Assembly: GCA_964408025.1 (NCBI GenBank)
Contig: CAYOXX010000012.1
Location: 1 to 50,976, forward strand
Length of the DNA: 50,976 nucleotides
Direction: 5' to 3'
DNA from: CAYOXX01 sp964408025
GTDB taxonomy: Bacteria > Acidobacteriota > DATKUA01
The notes under the pieces were generated by a model that saw only the letters and a list, made by a program, of their open reading frames with translations, searched no databases and had not been told where the DNA came from. The position numbers and the translations under genes are program-made. Shown here piece by piece: positions 16,979-24,380 of the stretch (the first letter of the stretch is position 1; every line of letters starts with the position of its first letter).

Positions 16979-18430
16979 TTACGGGAAGACCGCCTGCAGG
17001 CCGAAGAAGATCGCCGCCGCCAGGAGCGCGGCCACCGGGAGGGTGACGACCCACGACAGGACGATTCGCCCCAGCATCCGCAGGTTGAGGCTGGAGATGC
17101 CCCTGGCGAGGCCCACGCCCATGACGGCACCGACCAGGCAGTGGGTTGTGGAGATCGGGATACCGACGCGCGAGGCCAGGAGGATGGTGAAGGCGGCCGC
17201 GAACTCGGCGCTGAAGCCGCGCGTCGGCGTCAGCTCGGTGATCTTGCGCCCCAGAGTCTCGATGATCCGCCAGCCCCACATGGTCAGCCCTAGGACGATC
17301 CCCAGCCCGCCCAGGGCCAGCAGGAACGGCGGCACCGGCACTGCCGGGACCATTTCGCCGGTGAGTGCGATTTCCCATACGGCAGCCAAGGGACCGATGG
17401 CGTTTGCGACGTCGTTGGCGCCGTGGGCGAAGGCGACGGCGCAGGCGCTGAGTATCTGCAGGTGCTTGAAGACCTTCTCCACGAACATGTAGCTCTTTTC
17501 GTGGAAGGCCGTCAGGCGCGTGTGCCCTGCCTGCTCCAGCTCGTACCTGGCGGAAGCCAACAACTCGGCGGCGTTTAAAAGATCCTGGTCGACAAAGGCC
17601 GGCGAGCGCTCGCGTGCCATATTCAGTTGCCGCAGGGCGCGATTCAGGGCCGGCAGCGAGGCTCGTGACTGCTGGAGCTCCAGGGCCCGCTCTTCCTCGT
17701 CCGGCTCGGGCATAGCTGGTGATTTCATCTTGCCGACCATCTCGTTGCCGACGAAGGCGGCGACAGAAGAGATCACCGCGGCAACCATCACTGCCTCGAT
17801 CATCCCCAGGTCTAGCTGGAGGTTCTTGAGGCCCTTAAAAGTGGTCACTAGCGATAGCACTAAAAAGACGCAGAAGATCAGCCACGGCGCCCAGCGGCGC
17901 ATGGCCTGCACTGGATTAGGCGCTTCAATGATCCCGCGGCGGACGGTGATGAAGGCGGCGAAGGCGAGAGCGGCGCTCAACAGCGGCGAGATCACCCAGC
18001 TTGCCATAATCGAGGAGACCTGGCCCCAGCGAATCGCCTCGACCCCCGCTATCACTATGCCGAAGCCGACCACTGCGCCGACGATGCAGTGGGTTGTGGA
18101 AACAGGCCAGCCGAAATAGGTCGCGACCTGGAGCCAGATGGCCGAGGCAAGCAGGGCGGCGAGCATGCCGAACATCAGCACCTGGGCGCTGGGGATGGCG
18201 CCCAGATCGAGCATCCCCTTGCGGACCGTCTCGGTGACGTGGCTGCCGACCAGGAAGGCGCCGGCGAACTCGAGGATGGCGGCGATGAGCACCGCTCGGC
18301 GCAGCGTCAGCGCCCCGGAGCCGACCGAAGTGCCCATCGCGTTGGCGACGTCGTTGGCGCCGATGCTCCAGGCCATGTAGAAGCCGAAGATGCAGGCGAT
18401 GACGAGGATGGCGATCGTTTCCAGACCCAT
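16979..18430 (-). CDS. Low-affinity inorganic phosphate transporter, Pit family
   Basis: Inner-membrane metal-phosphate:H+ symporter. The 483-aa protein contains the two inverted PHO4 repeats with signature sequences GANDVANAMGTSVGSG near the N-terminus (about residues 24-40) and HGANDVANAIGPLAAV in the second half. It has about 10-11 membrane helices and a charged central loop (about 235-300). It follows the DUF47 gene by 38 nt on the same strand, the usual regulator-transporter pairing. Confidence 0.95.
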   Translation of the reverse strand: MGLETIAILVIACIFGFYMAWSIGANDVANAMGTSVGSGALTLRRAVLIAAILEFAGAFLVGSHVTETVRKGMLDLGAIPSAQVLMFGMLAALLASAIWLQVATYFGWPVSTTHCIVGAVVGFGIVIAGVEAIRWGQVSSIMASWVISPLLSAALAFAAFITVRRGIIEAPNPVQAMRRWAPWLIFCVFLVLSLVTTFKGLKNLQLDLGMIEAVMVAAVISSVAAFVGNEMVGKMKSPAMPEPDEEERALELQQSRASLPALNRALRQLNMARERSPAFVDQDLLNAAELLASARYELEQAGHTRLTAFHEKSYMFVEKVFKHLQILSACAVAFAHGANDVANAIGPLAAVWEIALTGEMVPAVPVPPFLLALGGLGIVLGLTMWGWRIIETLGRKITELTPTRGFSAEFAAAFTILLASRVGIPISTTHCLVGAVMGVGLARGISSLNLRMLGRIVLSWVVTLPVAALLAAAIFFGLQAVFP

Positions 18431-18468
18431 GGTGAACGTCCGTGGATTTACCGTTCAGTCGGGCATGA

Positions 18469-19140
18469 TCAGTGAGCCAGGAGTATGCGCACGCGGTTGG
18501 CCGCCTTCTCCGACAAATCCGAAACACGGCTGAGGTTACAGATCAACTTGTCCCAGATAATCAGGTCGGGCGTGGAGAGCTCGCCCTCGAGGTTGAATAC
18601 CCGCGTCAGCAGCAGCAGCCCCTGCTTGTCGGCTTCGTGTTCGGTTTCTCCCACCTTGCGGATCACGTCGGCGACGTCGGCCGCGGGCTTGCCGCGGAAC
18701 GACCCCTCGAGCAGGTCGGCGAGCCTCTCGAAGATCGCCAGAAGGCCGTCGCAGCTGCGCTGGGCGTAGTCGATGAGCTTGAACAGGTCGTCGCGGTAAC
18801 TGTCTGGGATGGCGGGTTTGCGGATGCGCAGCAGGATGGCCACGTCCTCGGCCGCGTCGGCTATCGCATCCTGCACCTCCAGCAGCACCAGCAGGTCGCT
18901 GCGCGCCGCGGGCAGGAACAGCGATCTGGGCAGCCTGTCGCGCAGCTCGTTCTTGATCTTGTCGGCCTCGTGCTCCGTTGCGCTGATCTCGTCGATCAGG
19001 CCGGCCACCCGCTCCTCGTTGCCGTCTATCACCTCCTCGAAGAGCGGGCGCAGCAGGCGCACGCATTCGTTCACCTTGGTGATGTGGGCCTGCAAGGCCC
19101 CGAAAGGGGACTTGCCGAACAAACCGGCTATCGTTCTCAT
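18469..19140 (-). CDS. DUF47 (PhoU-like) phosphate transport regulator
   Basis: A 223-aa all-helical protein of the TIGR00153/DUF47 family, distant relatives of PhoU, nearly always encoded next to Pit transporters and thought to regulate them. Recognisable segments are TEHEADKIKNELRDRLPRS (about residues 52-70) and a second TEHEADKQG (about 165), the internal repeat typical of PhoU-like folds. GGAGGTGG lies 8 nt upstream. It has its own promoter at 19168-19196 and leads the Pit operon. Confidence 0.92.
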   Translation of the reverse strand: MRTIAGLFGKSPFGALQAHITKVNECVRLLRPLFEEVIDGNEERVAGLIDEISATEHEADKIKNELRDRLPRSLFLPAARSDLLVLLEVQDAIADAAEDVAILLRIRKPAIPDSYRDDLFKLIDYAQRSCDGLLAIFERLADLLEGSFRGKPAADVADVIRKVGETEHEADKQGLLLLTRVFNLEGELSTPDLIIWDKLICNLSRVSDLSEKAANRVRILLAH

Positions 19141-19167
19141 CGAGCCACCTCCGTCGACGACGCCGAC

Positions 19168-19196
19168 ACTATACTTGAGTCAGGTTGCGACGCCAA
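19168..19196 (-). promoter_or_regulatory. Promoter of the DUF47-pit operon
   Basis: On the minus strand TTGGCG (19196-19191), 17-nt spacer, TATAGT (19173-19168). The predicted leader is about 20 nt, directly before GGAGGTGGCTCG and the ATG. No recognisable PHO box was seen. Confidence 0.6.
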
Positions 19197-19390
19197 GAGT
19201 CGGTGCAGCGGCATCTGCGTTTCGGGTCTTTGTCGCTACCTGCCCCGCCGTCCTTGGGCTCGAGCTACCTGCTATCGCAGCGGCCCAGAGACTGTACGCT
19301 CACACCATCTGCAACATATGGGGCAAGGAAGATTTCAACGGTGCCTACCGATTCCTTGAGGAAGGAGGGACTTGAGATTCTCCCAGCGCT
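19197..19390. other. Intergenic stretch without recognisable genes
   Basis: Between the divergent DUF47 promoter and the hicAB promoter. The plus strand stays open here and ends in a peptide resembling YRFLEEGGT before a TGA at 19373-19375, but it has no start signal and no family I recognise. A decayed gene is possible. Confidence 0.4.
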
Positions 19391-19434
19391 AGAGGATAAA
19401 AGCTCTTGACTATAGTGGATAAAACCTCTATAAT
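19391..19434 (+). promoter_or_regulatory. hicAB promoter with duplicated operator-like repeats
   Basis: A strong promoter: TTGACT (19406-19411), 17 nt, TATAAT (19429-19434). Two 16-bp direct repeats overlie it, AGAGGATAAAAGCTCT (19391-19406) and AGTGGATAAAACCTCT (19414-19429), identical at 14 of 16 positions and 23 bp apart, about two helical turns. One abuts the -35 and the other fills the spacer up to the -10, so a bound regulator would block RNA polymerase. HicB, with its HTH domain, is the obvious candidate. Confidence 0.78.
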
Positions 19435-19523
19435 TTGGGTTAGTCGAGCCAAAGGATTTTGTGGCTCATTTCTATAAGTCGACAACAAAAGGGAGCGGAC
19501 GATGAAGTACCGGAGAGTTTCTT

Positions 19524-19712
19524 ATGAAGTATCACGAGTTGTTGCGAAAAGCTAAGGCGGCTGGCTGGATAGTGGATCGCATTGAGGGCAGCCATCACAT
19601 CATGAGGCATCCTGATAAAAACTATACTGTTGCTGTTCCGGTACACAAAGGGAAGGACTTGAGAAAGAGGGTGAAACACAAACTTCTCAAGCAACTGGGA
19701 CTAAGAGGTTAA
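19524..19712 (+). CDS. hicA: HicA toxin, mRNA interferase
   Basis: A 62-aa dsRBD-fold ribonuclease that cleaves mRNA independent of translation when not held by HicB. The full-length family pattern is present: MKYHELLRKAKAAGW, then the catalytic His24 in EGSHHIM, then KDLRKRVKHKLLKQLGL. GGAGAG lies 8 nt before the ATG. It precedes hicB by 38 nt. It is apparently intact. GC is lower than in neighbours, in keeping with mobile toxin-antitoxin genes. Confidence 0.95.
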   Translation: MKYHELLRKAKAAGWIVDRIEGSHHIMRHPDKNYTVAVPVHKGKDLRKRVKHKLLKQLGLRG

Positions 19713-19750
19713 CGCAAACATACTGCAATTATGTTGTCTATTGAGACGCT

Positions 19751-20182
19751 ATGAACGAGATTAGATATCCGATAATCATTCACCTGGACCCCGACGGTTT
19801 GACAGTGGAGATACCGGATTTCGATCTGGTAACCCAGGGAGATACCGTCGAGGAGTGCAGGCTGATGGCGCAGGAGGCGATTAACGGCTGCATTAAAGCG
19901 AATGTCGCCAGCGGCTTTCCTATCCCACGCCCCAGCCGCCGCTCCGGTGAGGGCGTGGAATATGTTTCGCCCCAACCTCGCCTGCAGGCAGGGCTCTTAT
20001 TGCGCTTCACTCGAGAGGATCAGCACCTATCGCAGGAGGAGTTCGCCAGGCGGCTTGGGATAAAGCAGCGTACATACTCGGACATGGAGAATCTCAAGCG
20101 TACGAACCTGACCATGAAGACGCTGGACAGGTTGGCGTTGGAATTGGGGAAGCGAGTGATTGTTAAGTTCGAGGCCGCCTAA
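19751..20182 (+). CDS. hicB: HicB antitoxin with DNA-binding HTH domain
   Basis: A 143-aa antitoxin: an N-terminal partial RNase H-like fold (RYPIIIHLDPDGLTVEIPDF, then TVEECRLMAQEAI) that masks HicA, and a C-terminal helix-turn-helix (residues about 82-135: LSQEEFARRLGIKQRTYSDME). The HTH argues for autoregulation at the repeated sites at 19391-19429. The pair has the toxin-first order usual for HicAB. Confidence 0.94.
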   Translation: MNEIRYPIIIHLDPDGLTVEIPDFDLVTQGDTVEECRLMAQEAINGCIKANVASGFPIPRPSRRSGEGVEYVSPQPRLQAGLLLRFTREDQHLSQEEFARRLGIKQRTYSDMENLKRTNLTMKTLDRLALELGKRVIVKFEAA

Positions 20183-20255
20183 GGAGCCTTTGGAATAAAC
20201 TCGAACCATTCTAATATCCGCCTTGCAGTCCGTTCATTTCTAAAGTCGAGGAAAT

Positions 20256-20477
20256 CTAATCAGGAGAGTTATTGGCCACGAATCTGCGCAGTTCGGCGAC
20301 CGCGGCGTCTACATCCTCGACGTCCTTGCTTCGCAGCGCCTCGGCGATGGTGCCCCAGAGGACTCCCGAGCAGGTGAAGCACCTGATGCCGAAGCGCAGG
20401 AAGAAGCGGGACGCCTGTGGGTAGCGCTCCACCATCTCCTCCATCGTCATCTCCGGCGTGATCTCGTCGCTACTCAT
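20256..20477 (-). CDS. DUF1858 domain protein (small CxxC protein)
   Basis: A 73-aa protein. The ATG at 20477 (MSSDEITPEM) is chosen because DUF1858 begins with the ITPxMT motif and AGGA lies 6 nt upstream. It shows ITPEMTMEEMVERYP and the paired cysteines RCFTCSG. DUF1858 modules occur alone or attached to hybrid-cluster-like and other redox proteins; the CxxC may form a disulfide or bind a cofactor. Role unknown. It is divergent from the metal ABC operon. Confidence 0.82.
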   Translation of the reverse strand: MSSDEITPEMTMEEMVERYPQASRFFLRFGIRCFTCSGVLWGTIAEALRSKDVEDVDAAVAELRRFVANNSPD

Positions 20478-20591
20478 CGTTCCTATCCATATCACCCGTC
20501 GCGCCAAGCGCTGATCCGCACTCGAGCGTTCAGGAACAGGAGCTGATAGTCTATATTATAAGGTGATGAACTGTCTCGCGAGAGGGTTGGC

Positions 20592-21533
20592 ATGGATTCA
20601 CTGCGCATTGTAATGGCCGGCGCATGCTTGGCGGCGCTCGTACTGGCGCTCCTGGCTGCCGCCTGCGGCCCGGCCGGTCCTCCGGCGGGCAGCGGCGGGG
20701 GAGGCAGGCTGCGCGTGGTGGCGACGACGACGATAGTCGGCGACGTGGTGGCGGCCGTCGGCGGAGAGAGAATCGATCTGACCGTGCTGCTTCCCGTCGG
20801 AGCCGATCCCCACAGCCTGCAGCCGACGCCGCGCGACATCGCCGCGGTAGCCGAGGCGGGCGTCCTTTTCGTCAACGGCCTCGGGCTCGAGCGCTTCCTC
20901 GAACCGCTGCTGGAGGGCGCCGGCGGGCATGCCGTGGTGGCATCGGTCTCGGAGGGGATCGAGGTCCGACGCCTTGAGGCGGGGCACGGCCACGGCGCGC
21001 GGGGCGACGTCGATCCGCACGTCTGGACTGACCCTAACAACGTCGCCGTCTGGGCGCGCAACGTCGCCGCGGCGCTGGGCGAACTCGAGCCGGCCAACGC
21101 CGCCGCCTACCGGGCCGCTGCCGCCGCCTACGCGGCCGAGCTTGCCGAGCTCGACCGCTGGATCGCGGCGCAGGTGGCCAGGGTGCCGCCGGAGCGGCGC
21201 AAGCTGGTTACCGATCACAACACCTTCGCCTACTTCGCCGAGCGCTACGGTTTCCGGCAGGTGGGCGTAGTCTTCCCCGGATTCTCCGCACTCTCCGAAC
21301 CATCCGCCGGCGACCTGGCGCGCCTGGCGACTGCCGTGCGCGAGCAGGGCGTTACGGCGGTGTTCGTCGGCACGACGGTCAATCCCGGGCTCGCCGAGCG
21401 CATCGCCGAGGATGCGGGCATCGCCGTGGTCGCCGTCTATACCGGCTCCCTGAGCGAGGCGGGAGGGCCGGCTGACAACTACATCTCGCTGATGAGATAT
21501 AATGTGACGGCAATCATCAACGCACTGGAGTAG
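20592..21533 (+). CDS. Metal (Mn/Zn) ABC transporter, substrate-binding lipoprotein
   Basis: Cluster A-I (TroA/PsaA/ZnuA-like) binding protein, 313 aa. The signal peptide ends in lipobox LAAAC (Cys25), so it is anchored to a membrane. Metal-ligand histidines are His74 (DPHSLQPTP), His143 (DPHVWTDP) and His209 (TDHNTFAYF); the carboxylate pattern near GFSALSEPS fits the Mn/Zn group. There is only a short His-Gly segment (GHGHG) rather than the long His-rich loop of many ZnuA proteins, slightly favouring Mn. First gene of an ABC operon with ATPase and permease following. Confidence 0.92.
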   Translation: MDSLRIVMAGACLAALVLALLAAACGPAGPPAGSGGGGRLRVVATTTIVGDVVAAVGGERIDLTVLLPVGADPHSLQPTPRDIAAVAEAGVLFVNGLGLERFLEPLLEGAGGHAVVASVSEGIEVRRLEAGHGHGARGDVDPHVWTDPNNVAVWARNVAAALGELEPANAAAYRAAAAAYAAELAELDRWIAAQVARVPPERRKLVTDHNTFAYFAERYGFRQVGVVFPGFSALSEPSAGDLARLATAVREQGVTAVFVGTTVNPGLAERIAEDAGIAVVAVYTGSLSEAGGPADNYISLMRYNVTAIINALE

Positions 21534-21542
21534 CATTATAAG

Positions 21543-22427
21543 ATGGAAAGATCGTCCTCGGGAGGACTCGCCAAGCTGTTCGCAGATCTCGCCTGCCACG
21601 AGCCGGGCATGCCGATACTCGATGTCTCCGGCCTCGGCGTTCGCCTCGACGGCAGGCCGGCACTCGAGGATATTTCCTTCCGCCTCAGCGGCGGCGAGCG
21701 GGTGGCCGTGGTGGGCCCCAACGGCGCCGGCAAGAGCACGCTCTTCAAGGTGATCGCCGGCGTGCTGCGGCCCGACGAGGGGGAGGTCAGCGTCTTCGGC
21801 CACGGCCCGGAGCGGCATATCTGCATCGCTTACCTGCCCCAGAGCAGCCAGGTCGACTGGAGCTTCCCGGTAAGCGTAGCCGACGTGGTGATGATGGGCC
21901 GCGTCGGCAAGCTGGGACCGTTGCGCCGCCCGCGCGCGGCCGACCGCGAGCGCGTGCGGCGCTGCCTGGAAGCAGTGGGCCTCGCAGACCTGGCCGGGCG
22001 ACAGTTCGGCGAGCTCTCGGGCGGCCAGCGGCAGCGGATGTTCATCGCCCGCGCCCTGGCGCAGGAGGCCGAGCTGATGATCATGGACGAACCACTGGCC
22101 GGCCTCGACTTCTCGGCCCGGGAAGAGATATTCGGAATCCTCGAGGAGCTGCACCGCTTCGAGGTCACCGTCATGGTCGCCATGCACGACCTCGGCGCCG
22201 CCGCCGAGCACTTCGACCGCGTGATGCTGCTCAACCGGCGCATGCTGGGCATCGGCTCCCCGGCCGATGTATTCACCGAGGAGAGGCTGCGGCGGGCATA
22301 CGGCAGCCACGTGCAGTTGATCCGCACCAAAGAAGGCCTGATGGTCATCGCCGACACCTGCTGCCGCGGAGGCGAGGGGGAGACCGGCGGCTCGGGGGGA
22401 GCGAGTGCGGCACGCGGCGATGGCTGA
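21543..22427 (+). CDS. Metal ABC transporter ATP-binding protein
   Basis: ABC ATPase powering the Mn/Zn importer. Walker A GPNGAGKST, Q-loop YLPQSS, signature LSGGQRQRM, Walker B LMIMDEP and the switch histidine MHDLG are all present. The 294-aa length includes an N-terminal extension of about 22 residues; a start at ATG 21609 (MPILDVSG) would give the usual family N-terminus, but neither site has a strong ribosome-binding sequence. A Gly-rich tail (about 275-294) overlaps the permease start by 23 nt. Confidence 0.92.
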   Translation: MERSSSGGLAKLFADLACHEPGMPILDVSGLGVRLDGRPALEDISFRLSGGERVAVVGPNGAGKSTLFKVIAGVLRPDEGEVSVFGHGPERHICIAYLPQSSQVDWSFPVSVADVVMMGRVGKLGPLRRPRAADRERVRRCLEAVGLADLAGRQFGELSGGQRQRMFIARALAQEAELMIMDEPLAGLDFSAREEIFGILEELHRFEVTVMVAMHDLGAAAEHFDRVMLLNRRMLGIGSPADVFTEERLRRAYGSHVQLIRTKEGLMVIADTCCRGGEGETGGSGGASAARGDG

Positions 22428-23247
22428 CCCGCTTGAACTGCTGCTGGCTCCGCTGCGCTACCCGTTTTTTGTCCGCGGGCTCCTGGCGGCGGCCGTGGTG
22501 GGGGCGGTGTGCGGCACCGTCGGAACCTTCGTCGTTCTGCGCGGCATGGCGCTCTTCGGCGGCGCCCTGGCCCACGCCATCCTGCCCGGCGTCGCGGTCG
22601 GCTACCTCGTCTGCGGCGGGGCGAGGGGGCCGCTATTCTGGTGGGGGCTGCTGACGGCGGTCGCCACGGCAATCTGGATCGGCAGGGTGGCCAGGAGCGC
22701 CCGCATCAGGGAGGACACAGCCGTCGGCATCGTCTTCGCCGGCATGTTCGCCCTCGGCATCGCGCTGATCTCGACAGTGCGCGGCTTCGCCGTAGACCTG
22801 ACACACTTCCTCTTCGGCGACGTGCTCGGCGTATCCTACGGCGACCTCTGGCTGATCTCCGCCTTCGGCGCTCTGATCGTCCTCGTCATCGTCGTACTCT
22901 ACAAGGAGCTCGTCGTTGTCTCCTTCGACCCCGTTCTGGCCTTGACACTGCGGCTGCCGGCCTCGCTGCTGCGCTACCTGCTGCTGGTGCTGATCGCCGT
23001 CGCCGTCGTCGTCGCCCTGCAGACCGTCGGCATCGCCCTGATGGCCGCCATGCTCGTTACGCCGGCGGCGACCGCACAGCTCCTCGCAAAGCGCCTGCCG
23101 GCGATGATGACCCTGGCCGCGTCGATCGGCGCCCTCTCCGGCCTCGTCGGACTCTACATCTCCTTCTACTTCAGCGTCACCTCGGGACCGGCAATCGTGC
23201 TCACCGCCACGGTAACATTCCTGCTGACATACCTGCTGAAAAGATAG
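22405..23247 (+). CDS. Metal ABC transporter permease
   Basis: ABC-3 family permease of the Mn/Zn importer, 280 aa with about eight hydrophobic helices. Family segments include FVVLRGMALFGGALAHAILPG and the later VTPAATAQLLA. Start GTG 22405 has GGGGGAG six nt upstream; ATG 22420 (MADPLEL) is an alternative. The coding overlap with the ATPase implies coupled translation. Third and last gene of the operon. Confidence 0.92.
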   Translation: MRHAAMADPLELLLAPLRYPFFVRGLLAAAVVGAVCGTVGTFVVLRGMALFGGALAHAILPGVAVGYLVCGGARGPLFWWGLLTAVATAIWIGRVARSARIREDTAVGIVFAGMFALGIALISTVRGFAVDLTHFLFGDVLGVSYGDLWLISAFGALIVLVIVVLYKELVVVSFDPVLALTLRLPASLLRYLLLVLIAVAVVVALQTVGIALMAAMLVTPAATAQLLAKRLPAMMTLAASIGALSGLVGLYISFYFSVTSGPAIVLTATVTFLLTYLLKR

Positions 23248-23251
23248 GACC

Positions 23252-23326
23252 GGTACCATTTTATTCATCGTATTTAATTCATTATAAAGGACTTACGACT
23301 GAATAAATGGTGCCTACCCATTTTTT
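23252..23326. terminator. Inverted-repeat terminator region between convergent operons
   Basis: AAATGG (23305-23310) and CCATTT (23318-23323) form a hairpin followed by TTT on the plus strand. A second copy of the same words upstream (GGTACCATTTTATTCA, 23252-23267) can pair with TGAATAAATGG (23300-23310) into a longer imperfect stem. It lies between the permease (plus) and surE (minus) and could stop transcription from both sides. Confidence 0.6.
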
Positions 23327-23437
23327 CATATCATCTTGAAGGCTTCAGATCAACAGACAGGTACGACAGATCTATCCGCCGAGGCGGAGCGGACAAGCCC
23401 TCTTGTCTGTCGCCGAGAAGAAGCTCTGGGCCATAGG

Positions 23438-24265
23438 CTATGGCAGAGGGATACTGGCAGCCTCTTCCAGGGCTGCCTCGTCGGTGGGGTCGACCAGCAG
23501 CGGCGTGATCGAGATGACTCCGTCGGCGATTGCCGCGGCGTCGGAGTCCTCCTCGGGAACCGGCGAGCTGCCGAAGGTTATCCAGAAATAATTGCCGCCG
23601 CGGGGGCTGACCCGATCGTGATACCGCGCCGGCCAGCGCTGCAAGGTAAGCCTGGTAATCCGCACCTCGGTCTCTTCGTCGATCCGGCTGCACGGGAAGT
23701 TCACGTTCAGCAGCCGCGGCGGGTTGTCCGCCTCCAGCAGCCTCGACGCCAGCCGGCGCGCGAACCGCGCTGCGCCGGCGATGTCGATCTCCTCGCCGCG
23801 GTCGATGGATAGGGCGACGGCGACCGCGCCGCCGAATGCCCCCTCGCGGGCGGCGCCCACGGTGCCGGAGTAGTAAACCCCCATGCCGATGTTGACGCCG
23901 TCGTTGATGCCGGAGATCACCAGATCGGGCGCGCGGCCATCCAGCTGCGTGTCCAAGGCCCAGCGCACGCAGGTCGCCGGCAGCGCCTCGACCCAGTAGG
24001 CCCGCAATCCCGGCATGGCGTCGCTCTCTCCGTAGGCCATCGGCACCCGGTAGGTGATGCCGTGCCCGACGCCGCTGGCGTTGTGCCGCGGCGCCACCAC
24101 GACGACTTCGCCGAGCGCGGCCATCTCGAGGGCAAGTATCCTCAGCGACTCGCTCTCGATACCGTCGTCGTTGCAGACCAGTATCAGGGGCCGCAGGTCT
24201 TCGGCCACGACCGGCAGGCCAAGGAGGACCAACAGCACGGTCGCCAGAACCACCACTCTCTTCAT
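23438..24265 (-). CDS. surE: SurE-family nucleotidase with a signal peptide
   Basis: SurE enzymes are metal-dependent 5'(3')-nucleotidases, normally cytoplasmic. Residues after about 25 match the family: VCNDDGIES (metal-binding Asp pair), APRHNASGVGHGIT, and ISGINDGVNIG followed by YSGTVGAAREGAF. The N-terminus is a clear Sec signal peptide (MKRVVVLATVLLVLLGLPVVA), so this copy is predicted to be exported to the periplasm. An ATG nine nt upstream (24274) is equally possible. It may scavenge nucleotides outside the membrane. It follows the TonB-receptor gene, separated by a terminator. Confidence 0.9.
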   Translation of the reverse strand: MKRVVVLATVLLVLLGLPVVAEDLRPLILVCNDDGIESESLRILALEMAALGEVVVVAPRHNASGVGHGITYRVPMAYGESDAMPGLRAYWVEALPATCVRWALDTQLDGRAPDLVISGINDGVNIGMGVYYSGTVGAAREGAFGGAVAVALSIDRGEEIDIAGAARFARRLASRLLEADNPPRLLNVNFPCSRIDEETEVRITRLTLQRWPARYHDRVSPRGGNYFWITFGSSPVPEEDSDAAAIADGVISITPLLVDPTDEAALEEAASIPLP

Positions 24266-24319
24266 TGCCTCCATCCCCCCATCTCTGTGTTTCGAATGGA
24301 AATTAGCAGCTCGCGCCGC

Positions 24320-24359
24320 GCTTGGCAAAGAAAAACGGCGCCTCCCAAGGGAGGCGCCG
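24320..24359 (-). terminator. Rho-independent terminator of the TonB-dependent receptor gene
   Basis: On the minus strand a perfect 11-bp stem (24336-24346 with 24349-24359; CGGCGCCTCCC/GGGAGGCGCCG) is followed by TTTTTCTTTG. It sits 21 nt after the receptor stop. Textbook structure. Confidence 0.93.
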
Positions 24360-24380
24360 CGTCTGTCGCCCGGGTCGGGC

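Noticed and set aside
19502..19555. A 17-codon leader ORF overlapping the hicA start
   Set aside because: It begins ATGAAGTACCGG and ends inside hicA. The purine-rich stretch within it is better explained as the hicA ribosome-binding site.
23305..23323. REP-type mobile palindrome (AATGGTGCC words, also GGTGCCTACC at 19339)
   Set aside because: The shared 10-mer is short, no RAYT transposase is present, and the copy at 23305 is adequately explained as a terminator hairpin.
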